Shown here: positions 41,137 to 63,399 of the stretch, piece after piece | Numbering within the stretch: position 1 is the first letter of the stretch | Layout of the letters: each line of letters starts with the position of its first letter | Position numbers and translations under genes: made by a program | Notes under the pieces: generated by a model | Seen by the model: the letters and a program-made list of their open reading frames with translations, nothing else | Told to the model about the DNA's origin: nothing | Databases searched by the model: none | Origin: Manduca sexta | Taxonomy: Eukaryota > Arthropoda > Insecta > Lepidoptera > Sphingidae | Reading direction: 5' to 3' | Assembly (NCBI RefSeq): GCF_014839805.1 | Contig: NC_051124.1 | Location: 2,418,001 to 2,482,000, forward strand | DNA length: 64,000 nucleotides

Positions 41137-41560
41137 GCAGGATATATTTTATATCCGTCCGGATAGTGATCGTAAACATGGTGTTAAAACACGCCATAGT
41201 GGCCCACGTAAATGTGTCGCGCTCCGGGATCAACTTGTATATATCGGGCTCCAACAGGTAGGGATAATTTAGTCGACTGCCGATGAGTAGTCATCTCTCG
41301 CCAGTCGACATTCTATTGGTCGCCACTCCACTTAACATCAGGGGCCTTATTCTCTATCCCGCACGTTATTTTAACAGTGCGTAACAAGCACGTAACACAA
41401 CGCGTCATGTTTAGTATTATAGAAATTTGACTTACAGAATACCATTCCACGCACATTTCTCGGAGATAACATGACACGGCCGCGTTACGCGTTTACACTA
41501 TCATACAGAATAAGGGCCCAGGTGCAATGGGCTCAATTATCCTTGCCCGTCTAAAACAAT
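41123..41560 (+). repeat. repeat family C, interrupted by a MITE
   Basis: Left part 41123-41340 runs from GGTGGCAGGATATATTTTAT to CACTTAACATCA. The family resumes at 41520 with GGTGCAATGGGCTCAA. The insert 41341-41519 is a family M element. Confidence 0.75.
41341..41519. repeat. MITE family M, single copy
   Basis: Ends GGGGCCTTATTCTCTATCC and CAGAATAAGGGCCC are inverted. It interrupts family C with a probable 3-bp target duplication (AGG or CAG, ambiguous by one base). Confidence 0.75.
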
Positions 41561-41589
41561 ATATCATTACGGTAACACTGGTTGTAGGT

Positions 41590-41885
41590 CTCTCATATGT
41601 GAGAGTCCGCCTGGGTAGGTACCACCGCGATGTCTACTGCTGCCTCCAAGCATGAGTGTGAAGACACTCTTGTGTTCCGGTTTGAAGGACATTGTAGCCA
41701 GTGTAAATACTGGAAATAATAAGATTTAACATGTCATGTCTCAGGATGGCGAGCGCAGTGAAATACCAAACAATACTTTGTAATTCAAGGCGTTGGATGG
41801 TGTTTCTACTGTATATGGGCGGTCGTATTGCTTATGATCAGGCGAACGGCGAGATCGTCTCGTCATTCAAAGCAATAAAAAAATC
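41590..41885 (-). repeat. repeat family D, reverse copy
   Basis: TTCCGGTTTGAAGGACATTG, TGGATGGTGTTTCTACTG and CGTCTCGTCATTCAAAGCAA are the reverse of the copy at 38757. Confidence 0.7.
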
Positions 41886-41899
41886 TTTCGCTAGGAAAT

Positions 41900-43110
41900 T
41901 TTATTCCTATATTTTTTGGTTTTCTATTAAAATAAACAATTGCAGAAAGACGTCAGACGTCTTGGGTTCCGACTCTGATAAAGTATCGATTGACGCGATA
42001 TGATTAACCCTAAACGACATAATAATGCCGGCCTGTTCGGTTTTCTAGCATTCAATCAAATATCCTCTCTATAATTATTTATTATTTTACTGTCGTATTC
42101 TTGACACGGTTCGCAGTAAGGCTGTTTAAATATTCATCCAAGTACTGGGCTGATGTTAGGTTCATCTTTCTGCGTGGGAAATTCAACATGCAGTGAAAAA
42201 TTGTCGCTGATACGAGGCATAAGCGTCAAGCAGTTTTGTAAATAGCAAAAGTAAAAAAATAAGAATCATTAGGAACACTTATAATAATATTTTTTTTATT
42301 ATTTAACAAAAGGCATAGCACAGAACACAATCATTATAAACAATATTTAAGCACTAAATTACATAAGACTAGATTGTGTTCCTTAAGCTTAATTAATTAG
42401 TATCGTTTAATATTTCAATAGTAATTAGTTGGCATGGTTTATTTCCTATTGACGTATCGTAAGTGCAACTTCGCCTACGTGATGAATAAGTATTGTATTT
42501 TATTTGTTTATTTATTGAGACGAATTAAACCCTACATCCATCGCAAGACTTAATTCTAATGAGTATGGTACCTATACATCAGCTGAAACCAAAAAAAAAC
42601 GATAAAATCTAAGCCAACCGAGGTAATGATGATAAAGATCATTTTTAAAATTGACCGTCGTCTCTACAAACTACATTTTACTTTGAGACAGCTGAACAAC
42701 TTTAGTTCAGTTTTAGCTCAAATTGAGCGAGTGGCTTCTTTCAATAAGTAACAATAATTTAAAATTAAATAACATCTTACTGGTTGCGTCGTGCGTTTAA
42801 ACATCGCCCTCGCTTACAAACTACGCCACGCGGGTCGTGTAATTGCGGACATTAATTTTTTACGGTCACAATTTCGATCGCATTGAGACCTGTTATTTTC
42901 TAATATTAAAACCGAGTCTACGTGTTTTACAATGTTGCTACATTAGAAATACTAGGCGTTTCTTGGTATTGTGAATCTAAGTACTAATATAATTATAAAA
43001 AAGCTAGATAAAGAAGTATTAGCAACTGTACTCATGTACTGGTGTAATTGTAGAATGATTAGCTAAAGTTGTAAATTATTATTTGAATGAGAATCACGTA
43101 ACGTTTTGTA
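41900..43110. other. intergenic, no recognised feature
   Basis: AT-rich apart from a short CpG patch near 42785-42840. No supported gene. Confidence 0.4.
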
Positions 43111-43112
43111 TA

Positions 43113-43277
43113 TAAACAACAATGGTGAAGGGTCCATATAATTCAATTCCTGCTGGCTTCCCTTGTGTAATTACTGTAAAATCTAATTAGAAAGACTTCC
43201 ACACCGCATTTATGCATATTATAAGTACCTGTATGTAATGTCGGGTTCCCTTTTGGCAAAATTTATTCTTCGCCACT
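43113..43277 (-). repeat. hAT-like MITE family K, reverse copy
   Basis: TTCCTGCTGGCTTCCC near the left and TTCTTCGCCACTG at the right end are the reverse of the copy at 14189. Confidence 0.55.
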
Positions 43278-43984
43278 GATAGAAGGTTAAAGTACTTCCT
43301 TTTTTTGTTTTGATTGATGAAAAAAAATGAAAATGAAAAATATTTTTATTTAACACAAAAGATCTATACGCAACGAATATACAAAGTATGAATTTTACAG
43401 TAATGTACGAAATTAATCAATGTATTGATAACGGTCCCCACGCTTGGCAAGCCTGTTAGGTGGGGTCCCGTGAGATCACTCAGACGTGCTTTTTACTCTA
43501 ATTAGACTTCGTTTCTATGGTAACATAAAATGAGATCATAATTAGCATCCAGAGTAGTACATTGGAACACTAGCTAGTTTATTAACAATATGTCAATTAC
43601 GTTAACTCAACTACTTATGATATTTATTATATTATTGCAATATTGCATTTCAAACTATCCAGACGTTTCTTTGAATTCTACATTGCCAAGATTCCATGTT
43701 ACATAATATCCTGTGCACTATTCAGACTACTAAGCATCTAGTAGAATACTTCGAAGAACATCATTAAGGTCAATCTATTAGGAAATTCAATCGTAGTAGC
43801 TTGTGTAGGACTTTAATGCTTTTATAAATATAGTTCGAAGTACAAAAGATTAACTTTCAAGATTAGGGTTTAAAACCAGTGACTTGAACGGTTTAAACTT
43901 TTTCTTATCTATATATTTTTGTTTTATTTATTATTATGTTTGGTATTATCATGTTAACATTGAAATAAAAGTAGCGTATGAATT

Positions 43985-44270
43985 ATATCGCGGTTTTTAT
44001 ATTTTAATTTTCTCCTGATGTTTCGAAGACTGCGGCTTTCGCAGTAAAAGGGCGGACTATGGCAACGGCCATCTGAAAAGTCATATTACAATTATTTTTT
44101 TTATTTTTAACTGTTGACGATCTTATCTACGCAGAAAGAACTCAGAGTTTCTCGATCATGTTTACAGATAAATTATTTTGATCGCTTAATGCGCTAACCA
44201 TCTCTTGTCAGGCGACATACTATCGGACTCTTCTCCAATTTCTATCAGGTGCTACTACTACTACTTTCTA
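43985..44270 (+). repeat. fragments of repeat families F and C
   Basis: ATCGCGGTTTTTATATTTTA and CTGATGTTTCGAAGACTG (family F, 43985-44060) are followed by CATCTCTTGTCAGGCGACAT and TATCAGGTGCTAC (family C remnant, 44200-44255). They lie just upstream of the CDKL2 start. Confidence 0.5.
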
Positions 44271-44442
44271 TCAGGTCACTAGGCCGAGTATGTATAAAAA
44301 ATATAAGAGCTCAGTGCAATATCCCATAGAGCTTTATTAATTCAGCTGGTGTTCCTATTGTTACTGTTCTTACTGAGGAGAGTACGATAGTAACAAGTTC
44401 CTTACTTTAAGATGAGCGGTTTGCTCGTCTCGTCATTATTTC

Positions 44443-44450
44443 TATAAATA
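44443..44450 (+). promoter_or_regulatory. CDKL2: TATA-like box upstream of CDKL2
   Basis: TATAAATA about 75 bases before the upstream ATG and 135 before the preferred ATG. The flanking TTTGCTCGTCTCGTCATTAT is the end of repeat family D, so this box may be repeat-derived. Not proven to be used. Confidence 0.35.
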
Positions 44451-44583
44451 AAGCCTCTCTCTTGCCGTCAGGTGTTGTCATAGCTCCCGTTGAAGATGTC
44501 GCCTGAGTGCGTTGCGCGTCGCGATGTTACTGCGAGTGGACCGTCGCTCGGCGCTGTCGCCCTCCACGCCTAGCAGCCGCGGC

Positions 44584-55418
<10,835 letters not shown>

Positions 55419-55767
55419 CTGTACCTCGGCCGCGCCAGGGCCTACTACTGACCACCGACCTTTCCGACACGATAACAACGAGCAACAACAATACCATAAC
55501 CTCAAAATATTCGACAAAAAATACCAAGTACTTTCACAGTTTGAAAATTATAGTTTGACAATTTCAGTTTAATAGTGAATTAGTTTTAGTTTGTAAACGT
55601 TGCTCTCAGTGATTTGGACAATGTGAGTGAATACGAGTCGATACTGCCAAATGAACTTTTTGATGGTGAAATTTAGATGAACGGTTTTTGATGAGTTTTG
55701 CGCGAGCCGCCGCGGCGTGGGACGTTTGTAAATATTGTATAGTGTTAAATTTATTACACGCGCAACT

Positions 55768-55788
55768 AATAAACACTACAAAAATAAA
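55768..55788 (+). terminator. CDKL2: CDKL2 polyadenylation signals
   Basis: AATAAA at 55768-55773 and again at 55783-55788, about 350 bases past the stop codon and followed by a T-rich tract from 55792. This fits the end of a roughly 0.4-kb 3' untranslated region. Confidence 0.6.
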
Positions 55789-55884
55789 TGTGATTTTTTT
55801 CTTTTTTTGTATTGTACGTATTTTAGGTAACATTTATTATAACTTACCCTTGTATCATTAAAATATTTTTATGAATAGAAATTG

Positions 55885-56130
55885 ATGGTGGTAGGATATA
55901 TTTTATATTCACCCGGATAACGACCACAGTACACAGTTTTAAAACCCGCCATGATGTCCCCACGTATGTGTTGCGTTCCAGGATCAGTATACACATATCC
56001 GGTTCCAACAGGCCGGCATAATTGTATCGACTACCGAAGGGTAATCATCTCTCGTCAGTCGACATTCTATTGGACCCCACTCCACTTACCAGGTGCGGAG
56101 GGCTCAATTTGCCCTGCTCGAATAAAAAAA
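55885..56130 (+). repeat. repeat family C, long copy
   Basis: GGTGGTAGGATATATTTTAT to CCACTCCACTTACCAGGTGC; follows the family C order through to GGGCTCAATTTGCCC. Confidence 0.65.
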
Positions 56131-56310
56131 ATGTTTCTAAACTTTCACAAGCCCATTTGCAACATTATCCTGTTCTTTATCATATTTACTTAATATACAT
56201 ACATTTTAAGGTCTCAAATCTCCCCGAAAGGCTTGGACAGTGAATGTATACACTGTTCACTTTCCTAATTGCTCTTGCCAAAAAAATTAACAAAGCGGTT
56301 AAAATTAAAC

Positions 56311-56641
56311 TTTACGGATTTTATCGCGATTTGTGTTATAATTTTCTCCCTTTCTTTCTTTGCAACCTACAAAATTCAGCCTTTGTCGAGAAAATCACTA
56401 CATAGTATGAAACAAAGTCGCTTTCTCTGTCCCTATGACCCTTTGTATGCTTAAATCTTTAAAACTACGCAACGGATTTTGATCCGGTTTTTTTAATAGA
56501 TAGAGTGATTCAAGAGGAAGGTTTATATGTATAATAACATCCATTAAATAGTGGAGAAATACTGTTATTTTGTTATGTTATACCCGTGCGAAGCCGCGGC
56601 GGGTCGCTAGTATATTATAAAACCGCAATAAAATCCGTACA
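56311..56641. repeat. inverted-repeat element (family F) with a Helitron end inside
   Basis: ACGGATTTTATCGCGATTT at the left is inverted as ACCGCAATAAAATCCGT at the right. Inside, 56455-56612 ends CGTGCGAAGCCGCGGCGGGT...CTAG, a Helitron-like 3' end. Confidence 0.5.
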
Positions 56642-56964
56642 ATAGTGTTATTTTTTATCCAAAGGGGTACTAGAAAAAGAAAACAACAATATTTTTCAAG
56701 AGTTTATTATTCTAGCTGGCAGCTAAATGACTAAGTACAATAATATCATAGAGTTCGTCTATGAACGACATAAATGGCATACGATACGCTAAAGTAACAT
56801 TATTTCGAGGGAACACCGATTTCTGCCGTTGAATTAAAACTTTGGTTTAATTTAACAGAATTGCAACTGCGTAATACTGAAGGTTAGATCACATATATAT
56901 TGGTTTGTTCGCTTACGAAATGAGTTATTAATCGGAGATCATGCTATGGAAGGAAGTGTATAAT

Positions 56965-57142
56965 TAATATTTTCAACTCCTCCCTATCTTTCTATTTGAT
57001 TAATTTCGTTGAGATAATAATATATTAGTTTTCCCTGAGACTCGCCGAGCTTCACTGCTCGGTGTCATATAATGCGTGCCACTGCTGATCCTGGCTTACA
57101 GGAGTTGTAGTGGTGGGTGTGAGGGCGGGAAAGTCTCTATCT
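56965..57142 (+). repeat. interspersed repeat family E, copy 3
   Basis: CAACTCCTCCCTATCTTTCT to GGCGGGAAAGTCTC, with the intact hairpin CCGAGC-TTCACT-GCTCGG. Confidence 0.7.
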
Positions 57143-57149
57143 ATAGTGA

Positions 57150-58300
57150 GAAATCAACCTGTATTCAAAAGAGCCTATGGTCTTTGAAATTTTTTTTAAA
57201 ACTTGACCAGTTATTATTCGCTTTACTCGACTTCCTCTTTTATCACATTTTAGCCTTTCTGAATATGTATCAAAATGAATAATTTAATAGAATATACACA
57301 AACGCACATAAGTTTAACAGTCAAATAAGCACATCTCTAGTGGAAAGGCTGCCTGGTCTACAGACGGTTTCAATAAATCCCAAATGCTAACTTCTAATAT
57401 CGAAACGGACCAATCAGAGTAAAGCGCATGCTTACAGATGTTTTGATTGGTTTATTTCCCGCGTAAATTCAAAAAGTAACGACTGTCAATAACAGCCACA
57501 AATATTAATTATAGTAGAAAAAATTATGAATATTAAAAATCTTATGACTCACGAAGACGTTGACAAAATAACGATTAGATAGAAAAAAATATATAAAAAT
57601 TCGCTTATTACACTCTTCATCGATCTATTTTGAAACTAAAAATAAACAACATTGAGTTTTAAATTGATTGTTGAGAAACACCCATTGTACGTGTTTCAAC
57701 ATTAAGTGCATCTCTGGAATTAAATGCAATGCATAGACAAAAAACTTTATTACAATAAGGCTACATTCACACGATGACCTTTTGATTGGTATTATTATCG
57801 CGTACGATTTAGCAATTCACACTCCTTTCTATTCGTATTTTTAAATTAACTATTATTGATCAAAAGTATCACCGTCTGAAGTCAGCCTTATTGTTTAAAA
57901 TATAAGGAAGACTGTAGCACACACAATTTATTATTATATTGATGCGTCAATATCGCATGCGGTGTACGTGAAAACATGATAGTCTGTAAGCGGCCTACTA
58001 ATGAAATAGAGTGTTTCCTTGACACATTTTGCAATTCCGACCTTCGGCAGCATTAGAGCCGATTGGCTAATCTACCCAGTGTATATTTCGATAAATACAA
58101 CTAAATTATAGTAAATGAGTAACTTCTTAAACTACAATAATACATTGACTGAACGTATAAGTGGTCCCTAGTTCTAAACCTACGTTAGATAGGAAATCAG
58201 TCGGGATTGAAGTCACAAATTGACAATAAATTTGAAGATATTTTAGGCCGTGTAGTTGGTTGTGCCTCAAAATATTAAAGTTGATTGATTTTTTTTAAAA
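57150..58300. other. gap between CDKL2 and SH2D4, mostly featureless
   Basis: A weak MITE P-like segment (CGGTTTCAATAAATCCCAAA ... GATTGGTTTATTTCCCGCG) lies at 57364-57465. The rest is AT-rich non-coding DNA and may include the SH2D4 3' untranslated region. Confidence 0.4.
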
Positions 58301-58321
58301 CTCTTATACTGTTCTTATTTA

Positions 58322-58445
58322 TTATTTTTTTATTGCTTTGAATGACGAGACAAACACCATCAACATCATAAACACTAGAAACACCATCCAACACTTTGAA
58401 TTACAAAATATCGTTTGGTATTCCCCTGCGCTCGTCATCCTATCC
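58322..58445 (+). repeat. repeat family D fragment
   Basis: TTTTTTATTGCTTTGAATGA, AAACACTAGAAACACCATCC and CGTTTGGTATTCCCCTGCGC match family D. Confidence 0.65.
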
Positions 58446-58610
58446 ATTCCATTTACGATATTTTACTACTTCAATTATTACATTTAATTTCTTATTAGAT
58501 CAGCGCATTCGTTCCAAAAATCAAACTTCATTCCTCATGTAACATCATCTATTATCAAGCTAACTTGTCAAGCCCGACTGACGTCCCTATTCCTGACGTA
58601 GTGAAAGCGT

Positions 58611-61600
58611 TTAAGACTCCTGTTCGAGGCAGGCGGGAGGCTGCGCGGGCGGGACCGGAGTGGTGAGCAGCTCACCCCCGCTCTCTGTGATGGCCACCGT
58701 TTTGTGGTAGTTTATGAGATCAGCTGGAAGAATAGAAAAAACTGGTTAAAGTAAAAGAAGACAATTTATCGCAATTTGAGTGATTCTTCCTGAATTTACT
58801 AATCCCCGTATTTATAGACGATTTTTATCTAACGACGGAGCAAAGCTGTGATAACAAGTCTGTTTTTCAGTGCTGACGGCATGACAGCCTTCGCAGTGCG
58901 TAGACATGGTGCCGTTGGACACTGAGAAACACTTGTTATCACAGCATTACTCTGTCCTTAGATAAAAAAACGTCTATGAATAAGGAAGTAATACTATTAT
59001 ATATATTATATATACTATTACTTGGAGGTTTGTTAGAAATAAACGGAGAAGCTGTTGAATGGTTTGGTGGAAATTCTCAACAAAGTTAGGCTTCATCGCG
59101 TAGTAGTTGCATGTTGCAGCTCGTGTTAGTGTTATAGTATTATGTATGTGCGTATGTATGTATGTACGTATGTATGTATGTATGTGCGTATGTATGTATG
59201 TACGTATGTATGTATGTATGTGCGTATGTATGTACGTATGTGTTACCTAAGCTATGGTGGGTCCGCTGTCCGGTGCCGAGCAGGCGGTAGGCGGCGGCGG
59301 CCTCCACCAGGTAGTGCTTGCAGCGCGCGTCGGCGCCGCGGTACGACAGCGCGTAGCCCCACACGCGCTCCGAGATGCGCACCACGAAACTACCCGCCAC
59401 CGCCGCCGATAGCACCTGCTCCGCCTCGGAACGGGTTATTAGACCTGCAAGTAACGATATTCATCATGACACTATTGAATAGTAACGCCAGGTCAGTAAA
59501 ACAGACAAACGAGTACGAGCGACTGTAAGCGATTGGATTTCACCTGTCGGGGTTTGGTGCCCTCTCACTTTAGTACCGGCTTAAGGAGCCGATAGGCTGC
59601 CCTGAACGCTTGATTTTAGGTAGGATGCCGAAGATTTAGGGTTCTGTTTTGACTTAAGGGTGATGTACTACACGTTCTGACTAGTCAAAGCTTGTAGTAC
59701 ATCATCAACTTATTGGTCTTGGCATACAACTAAGAGCAATTCTAAATCGCCTTTAATATAACAGCCAGCAAACAACTTGACCATAGTAACACGAAGTGGG
59801 GAATTGTTTTTGTATGTCAGTGCCGCTACAGTTACGTATAAAAAATATCCACCACGCAATAGTGTGCTCAAGTTGTTCGCCGGTTGAATCGTAACTGGTA
59901 TAATTCACAGAATTCCATCTGGAATGATGTTAATGATAATGTTAGTAAAAAAGGCCCTACAACTAGTTTTCGCGTAATGAAGTCTGTTGTGCGTATGGAT
60001 TTAGTGTCTGTGAACCATAAACCTCCTGACCCAATCTCGCGCCGCACGTCAAGCAAAAGTCGTAGGAAATAAAAGTTTTTCAGATTCATAAGATCTTCAG
60101 ATTTCTTCTTAACTATATTCTTCCAAATTATTATATACTACTTATGTTGACGTCATTGTTATAAAGGACTCTTAATTTAAATGTTGAAGAAAATCATACC
60201 AAGATAAGTGCAAAAATTACAAAGAAAAGGAGATTTAGAAGAGTATGAGTAATATTTGAAGAAATAAATGAAACGGTGTAACTTACCATGGAACCAATCG
60301 ACAGGCTTGTTGTTCTCATCGAGTCCGACGCCCCTCTTCAGCTCCTGTGTCCTGAACCACTCCATCACGGCCTCTCTGTTCGGTGGTTTGCCAGCTGAAA
60401 CAGAAAGTCAAGATAATTGTATTAATGCCTTGTTTTGTTACATTACTTAATTCTATTTAAAACAGACAATATTCATTACAAAATCATAGAAAATGTTAAG
60501 TTGAAATGTTCCTTCATCCAGAACTTTGATGCATTAGAAATGCTGTTCAATCTTTATAATATAAACATATTTTTATATCTAAACAGAGAGTTAATTTCTA
60601 AACACATAGGTTTCAGGGCTGAACCCCGCCCCGAGCACTGATATAACCTCAGTAACACAGAGTCCTGGAATTGGAGCCCGATATGCCAATAGTCTTCTTA
60701 TCACATCGCCGAATGAAACACACACGGCGAGATGTGAATGCCTTTATTACACCAGTATCTACTCCATCGAAGATAAAGGCGAGATTTTTGTTTACATCCA
60801 TATGTTTGTTAGCCTGGCAAGAGTCGATTTATACAAACACACCGGACTTTTGAGTGAAGGCTATAGGCACTCGCAACCCTTGGAAATTAACCGACCTAAG
60901 CGGAACCCACTAACGGATCACGAACCTCGGCTCAAGACAGACACTGGAAGAGGATGAGGCATCAACAATGATTAATATAAGTATTGATAGTAAAGCAGCA
61001 ATGCCGTGTAAGTGTAGTGGCGTACCTTGTGCGGTGTCGGGCGCGAGGTGCGCGGCGGCGAGGTGCGCGCTGCGGCGGTGCGCCTCGCGGGCCGCGCGCG
61101 CGATCTCGCGCATGTTCGCCTCGGCCTCCTTGGCCTTGCGCTCTGCAACGTCATCAGATCTATTGCTAGATGTTACTACTACTGGTACTTGCTACTCGAC
61201 TATGTTTAGTCTCACACTGTCTATATTAACAACTACTTTGAAATTATACGGGGTACAGTTACTTAAGAATTAATACGATGGCAATAATCCAAAGGTTTGA
61301 TTAAGACAATGTTCAAAAGGCGTCAACATCTACTAAAAGCAGCAATTTAAAAGGTACAAATAATCCTTCTTGTTACCTTGTTCCCTCCAAGCTGCATCGT
61401 CATCGTGCGCGTGCAGTTGCGCGTCCCGCAAGGTTTTTGCTCTCCGGGCTCGGATACCGCGCAATATGTCGCCAGCCCTGGCCGCGGCCACACGTCTCTC
61501 CCACGCCGCCACGCGGTGACTCACACAGTCACCGTTGTTTGGGAGACCAAGATCCTGGAATAGAAAAAAACCTATTGTAAACCACGGTGAAGTAAATCTG

Positions 61601-63391
61601 TAGTAAAAATTATGACCAAGGCGAAATTTATAATATTTGATCGATTTTAGTTTAAACTTTGAAGAGAATTTATTGTAAATGATGAGCAAAAGTAAGAAGC
61701 GCAGTTGAAACCATGACTGCTTATTGCATTAAGCTAATTTTAGTAGGTAACACTAACCAGAAACACGAGGTATGAGCATAAAGTTACCTGTAGGACGTCT
61801 CGCTTCCCTTCTATAAAATTAAAATGCAGCGTGTTCTTGTTGAGGTCCAGTTTGATATTGTCGCTCGCGAGGTTGTCTCTAATATCTGGTTTCTCCGAGA
61901 TTTTCACCTCCGGCTCCAATTCCTGGATCCGCTGCCGCAGCTCATCTACCGTGCAGTAGATCTCCAGGTCGTCCAGGGGGTCTATGCTTTTGGGTGATAG
62001 ATCGAATTTCTGAAACAAATAAACAACCATACTTAATAAGTAATTAAATTTATTTTGAGTATTTATGTTTATATTCTAAATTAAAAAATACTGCCTGCTT
62101 TAGCTGTTACCGAAGTAAGTAGTGAAAATTAAGTGATCGGAGAGCAATACAGAAATCAAAATATTCGAAACTCAAAAAGTTTGATAAATTTGTAGCCATA
62201 CCTGTTCCAAGCTGTCGAGCGGCTTGTAGTCGATGAGCTGCGTGAGCTCCTTCTCGACGGATTTCCTGAGCTGGTGGGCCTCCTCCCTCGCCTGCGCGAG
62301 GGCGCGCTGCCGCGCCTCCTCTGCGAGGATGCTCTCTATCGACTTGTCGTCAGGGTGCTCGCCCATCACCCACACCTGGAATGAGTAAAAAAATAACATG
62401 CATTGTGACAGGAAATTATTCCGTGACAACAAATCAATTACACCGGATCTGATCATAGTTACGAAATGCCGAAACTTGTGCTGATAATAGTGTAGTGTAG
62501 TAGACCAACCAAAGACGCGTCCATTGAAGATCATCATAGCAGTGTCGGTCAGTCGCTTAATGTCCGCCGGTTGATCATTAAAGCCACTAAACGAGCTACT
62601 ATGGATGTTTTTACGAGGTTAGCGGTATTTGCTATCCAATCAGTTCCGAGTGATGAGTATTAACCTTGATATTTTGTCTAATAAACTTTAGTGCGAATCC
62701 CGATGCATATAAACTATTTAATTGTTGTCAAAGACGTAAGGTTTTTTTTAATAACTTACTTCATATTTGACCTTTAAAGAATTTCTCGATAGCTTGTAAT
62801 GTAATATTGTGTAAGGTTGGTTATTATAAATCGATTACTTTAAGTAAATCTATGTACATTGATATTATATTAATTTTATACATACATTAGTTTTTTTCTT
62901 AGTTGTAAGTTCTTTTCAGAATATAAGATAATTTGCAACTGGAATATGTTATACCAGGACGTGGTCTGTCTTCGTTCAAATTACATAAAAAAAATGCAGA
63001 AATCTCTGCGTTTCATTCTAATAACCATTTGAGCATCAAATTATCTTCAGTCATACCCATTTATCACACGTATAAATAATATAACTAGCAGTGGCAAAGG
63101 GTGAACATCTTCAGAAGGTAATCCAAGACAAAAAAATACTTAGTTCCAATATAGCGGCCAATTTAACAGAAAACAAAAACTAAGACAAACGTAAATAAAC
63201 CTTAAAGAGAAGCCGGTAAGAATCGGGTTGAATGGACGCTTCGCCACTGATGACTACAATTTATTCAAACTCACCCATGGTTCTCCATCTTCTCCCTTAA
63301 GGAACTGAACTTGCTTCTTAACGTTCTTCTGAAACTTGGGCTGCTCTTCGTCCGTGTTCACTTTCTGGTCCCAGATCTGCCATCTGCGAAC
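58611..63391 (-). CDS. SH2D4A: SH2D4A/SH2D4B orthologue, C-terminal 408 aa (N-terminus outside window)
   Basis: Eight minus-strand exons: 63391-63275, 62375-62202, 62009-61788, 61554-61377, 61142-61026, 60394-60287, 59444-59247, 58723-58611; 1227 bases in frame, all GT-AG. The first visible exon begins VRRWQIWDQKV and ends GEDGEPW, joined to VWVMGEH, a motif shared with vertebrate SH2D4A. A long charged helical region follows (EEARQRALAQAREEAHQLRK; AWERRVAAARAGD; ERKAKEAEANMREIARAARE). The SH2 domain runs from VDWFHG through GSFVVRISERVWGYALSYRG (the phosphotyrosine-binding Arg is present) and CKHYLVE to HHSLADLINYHKT. The C-terminus is ELLTTPVPPAQ then a short tail ending EQES. Vertebrate proteins are about 430-455 residues, so only about 40 residues are missing. 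Vertebrates have two paralogues and this looks like their single counterpart. It is an adaptor with no catalytic domain. Confidence 0.92.
58802..58985. repeat. near-palindromic element in SH2D4 last intron
   Basis: Left arm from CCCCGTATTTATAGACG and right arm to CGTCTATGAATAAGG pair over about 75 bases with scattered mismatches (GCTGTGATAACAAGT / ACTTGTTATCACAGC is exact). The centre CAGCCTTCGCAGTGCG is short. Fold-back MITE. Confidence 0.7.
59141..59241. repeat. TATG microsatellite with 36-bp higher-order period
   Basis: (TATG)n interrupted by GTGCG at 59148, 59184 and 59220, exactly 36 bases apart, with TACG at a fixed position between them. It ends 5 bases from the SH2D4 exon 7 donor (exon edge at 59247). 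Confidence 0.8.
59520..60280. other. SH2D4 intron 6, hairpin and unexplained open frames
   Basis: GATGTACTACA at about 59661 is inverted as TGTAGTACATC at about 59693. Open frames of 60-70 codons lie on both strands at 59868-60089 without recognised homology; probably a decayed mobile element. Confidence 0.35.
60600..60965. repeat. SINE B-like fragment and repeat family I, copy 2
   Basis: 60650-60745 holds CCTGGAATTGGAGCCCGATA and CACACACGGCGAGATGTG (family B-like). 60800-60965 (minus) shares GAGCCGAGGTTCGTGATCCG and CCAAGGGTTGCGAGTGCC with the element at 30985. In SH2D4 intron 5. Confidence 0.5.
62550..63085. other. SH2D4 intron, no recognised feature
   Basis: AT-rich intronic DNA between the exon at 62202-62375 and the MITE at 63089. 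Confidence 0.4.
63089..63249 (+). repeat. hAT-like MITE family K, copy 3
   Basis: CAGTGGCAAAGGGTGAAC at the left and CGCTTCGCCACTG at the right are inverted. The flanks ATAACTAG and ATGACTAC match 6 of 8, consistent with an old 8-bp duplication. It ends about 25 bases before the donor of the exon at 63275. Confidence 0.65.
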
Positions 63392-63399
63392 CTTTAACA

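Noticed and set aside
59868..60089. Open frames on both strands in an SH2D4 intron as possible extra exons
   Set aside because: Neither reading matches SH2D4 or another protein I know. The flanking exons already join in frame (split Gly codon between 60287 and 59444), so no exon is needed here.
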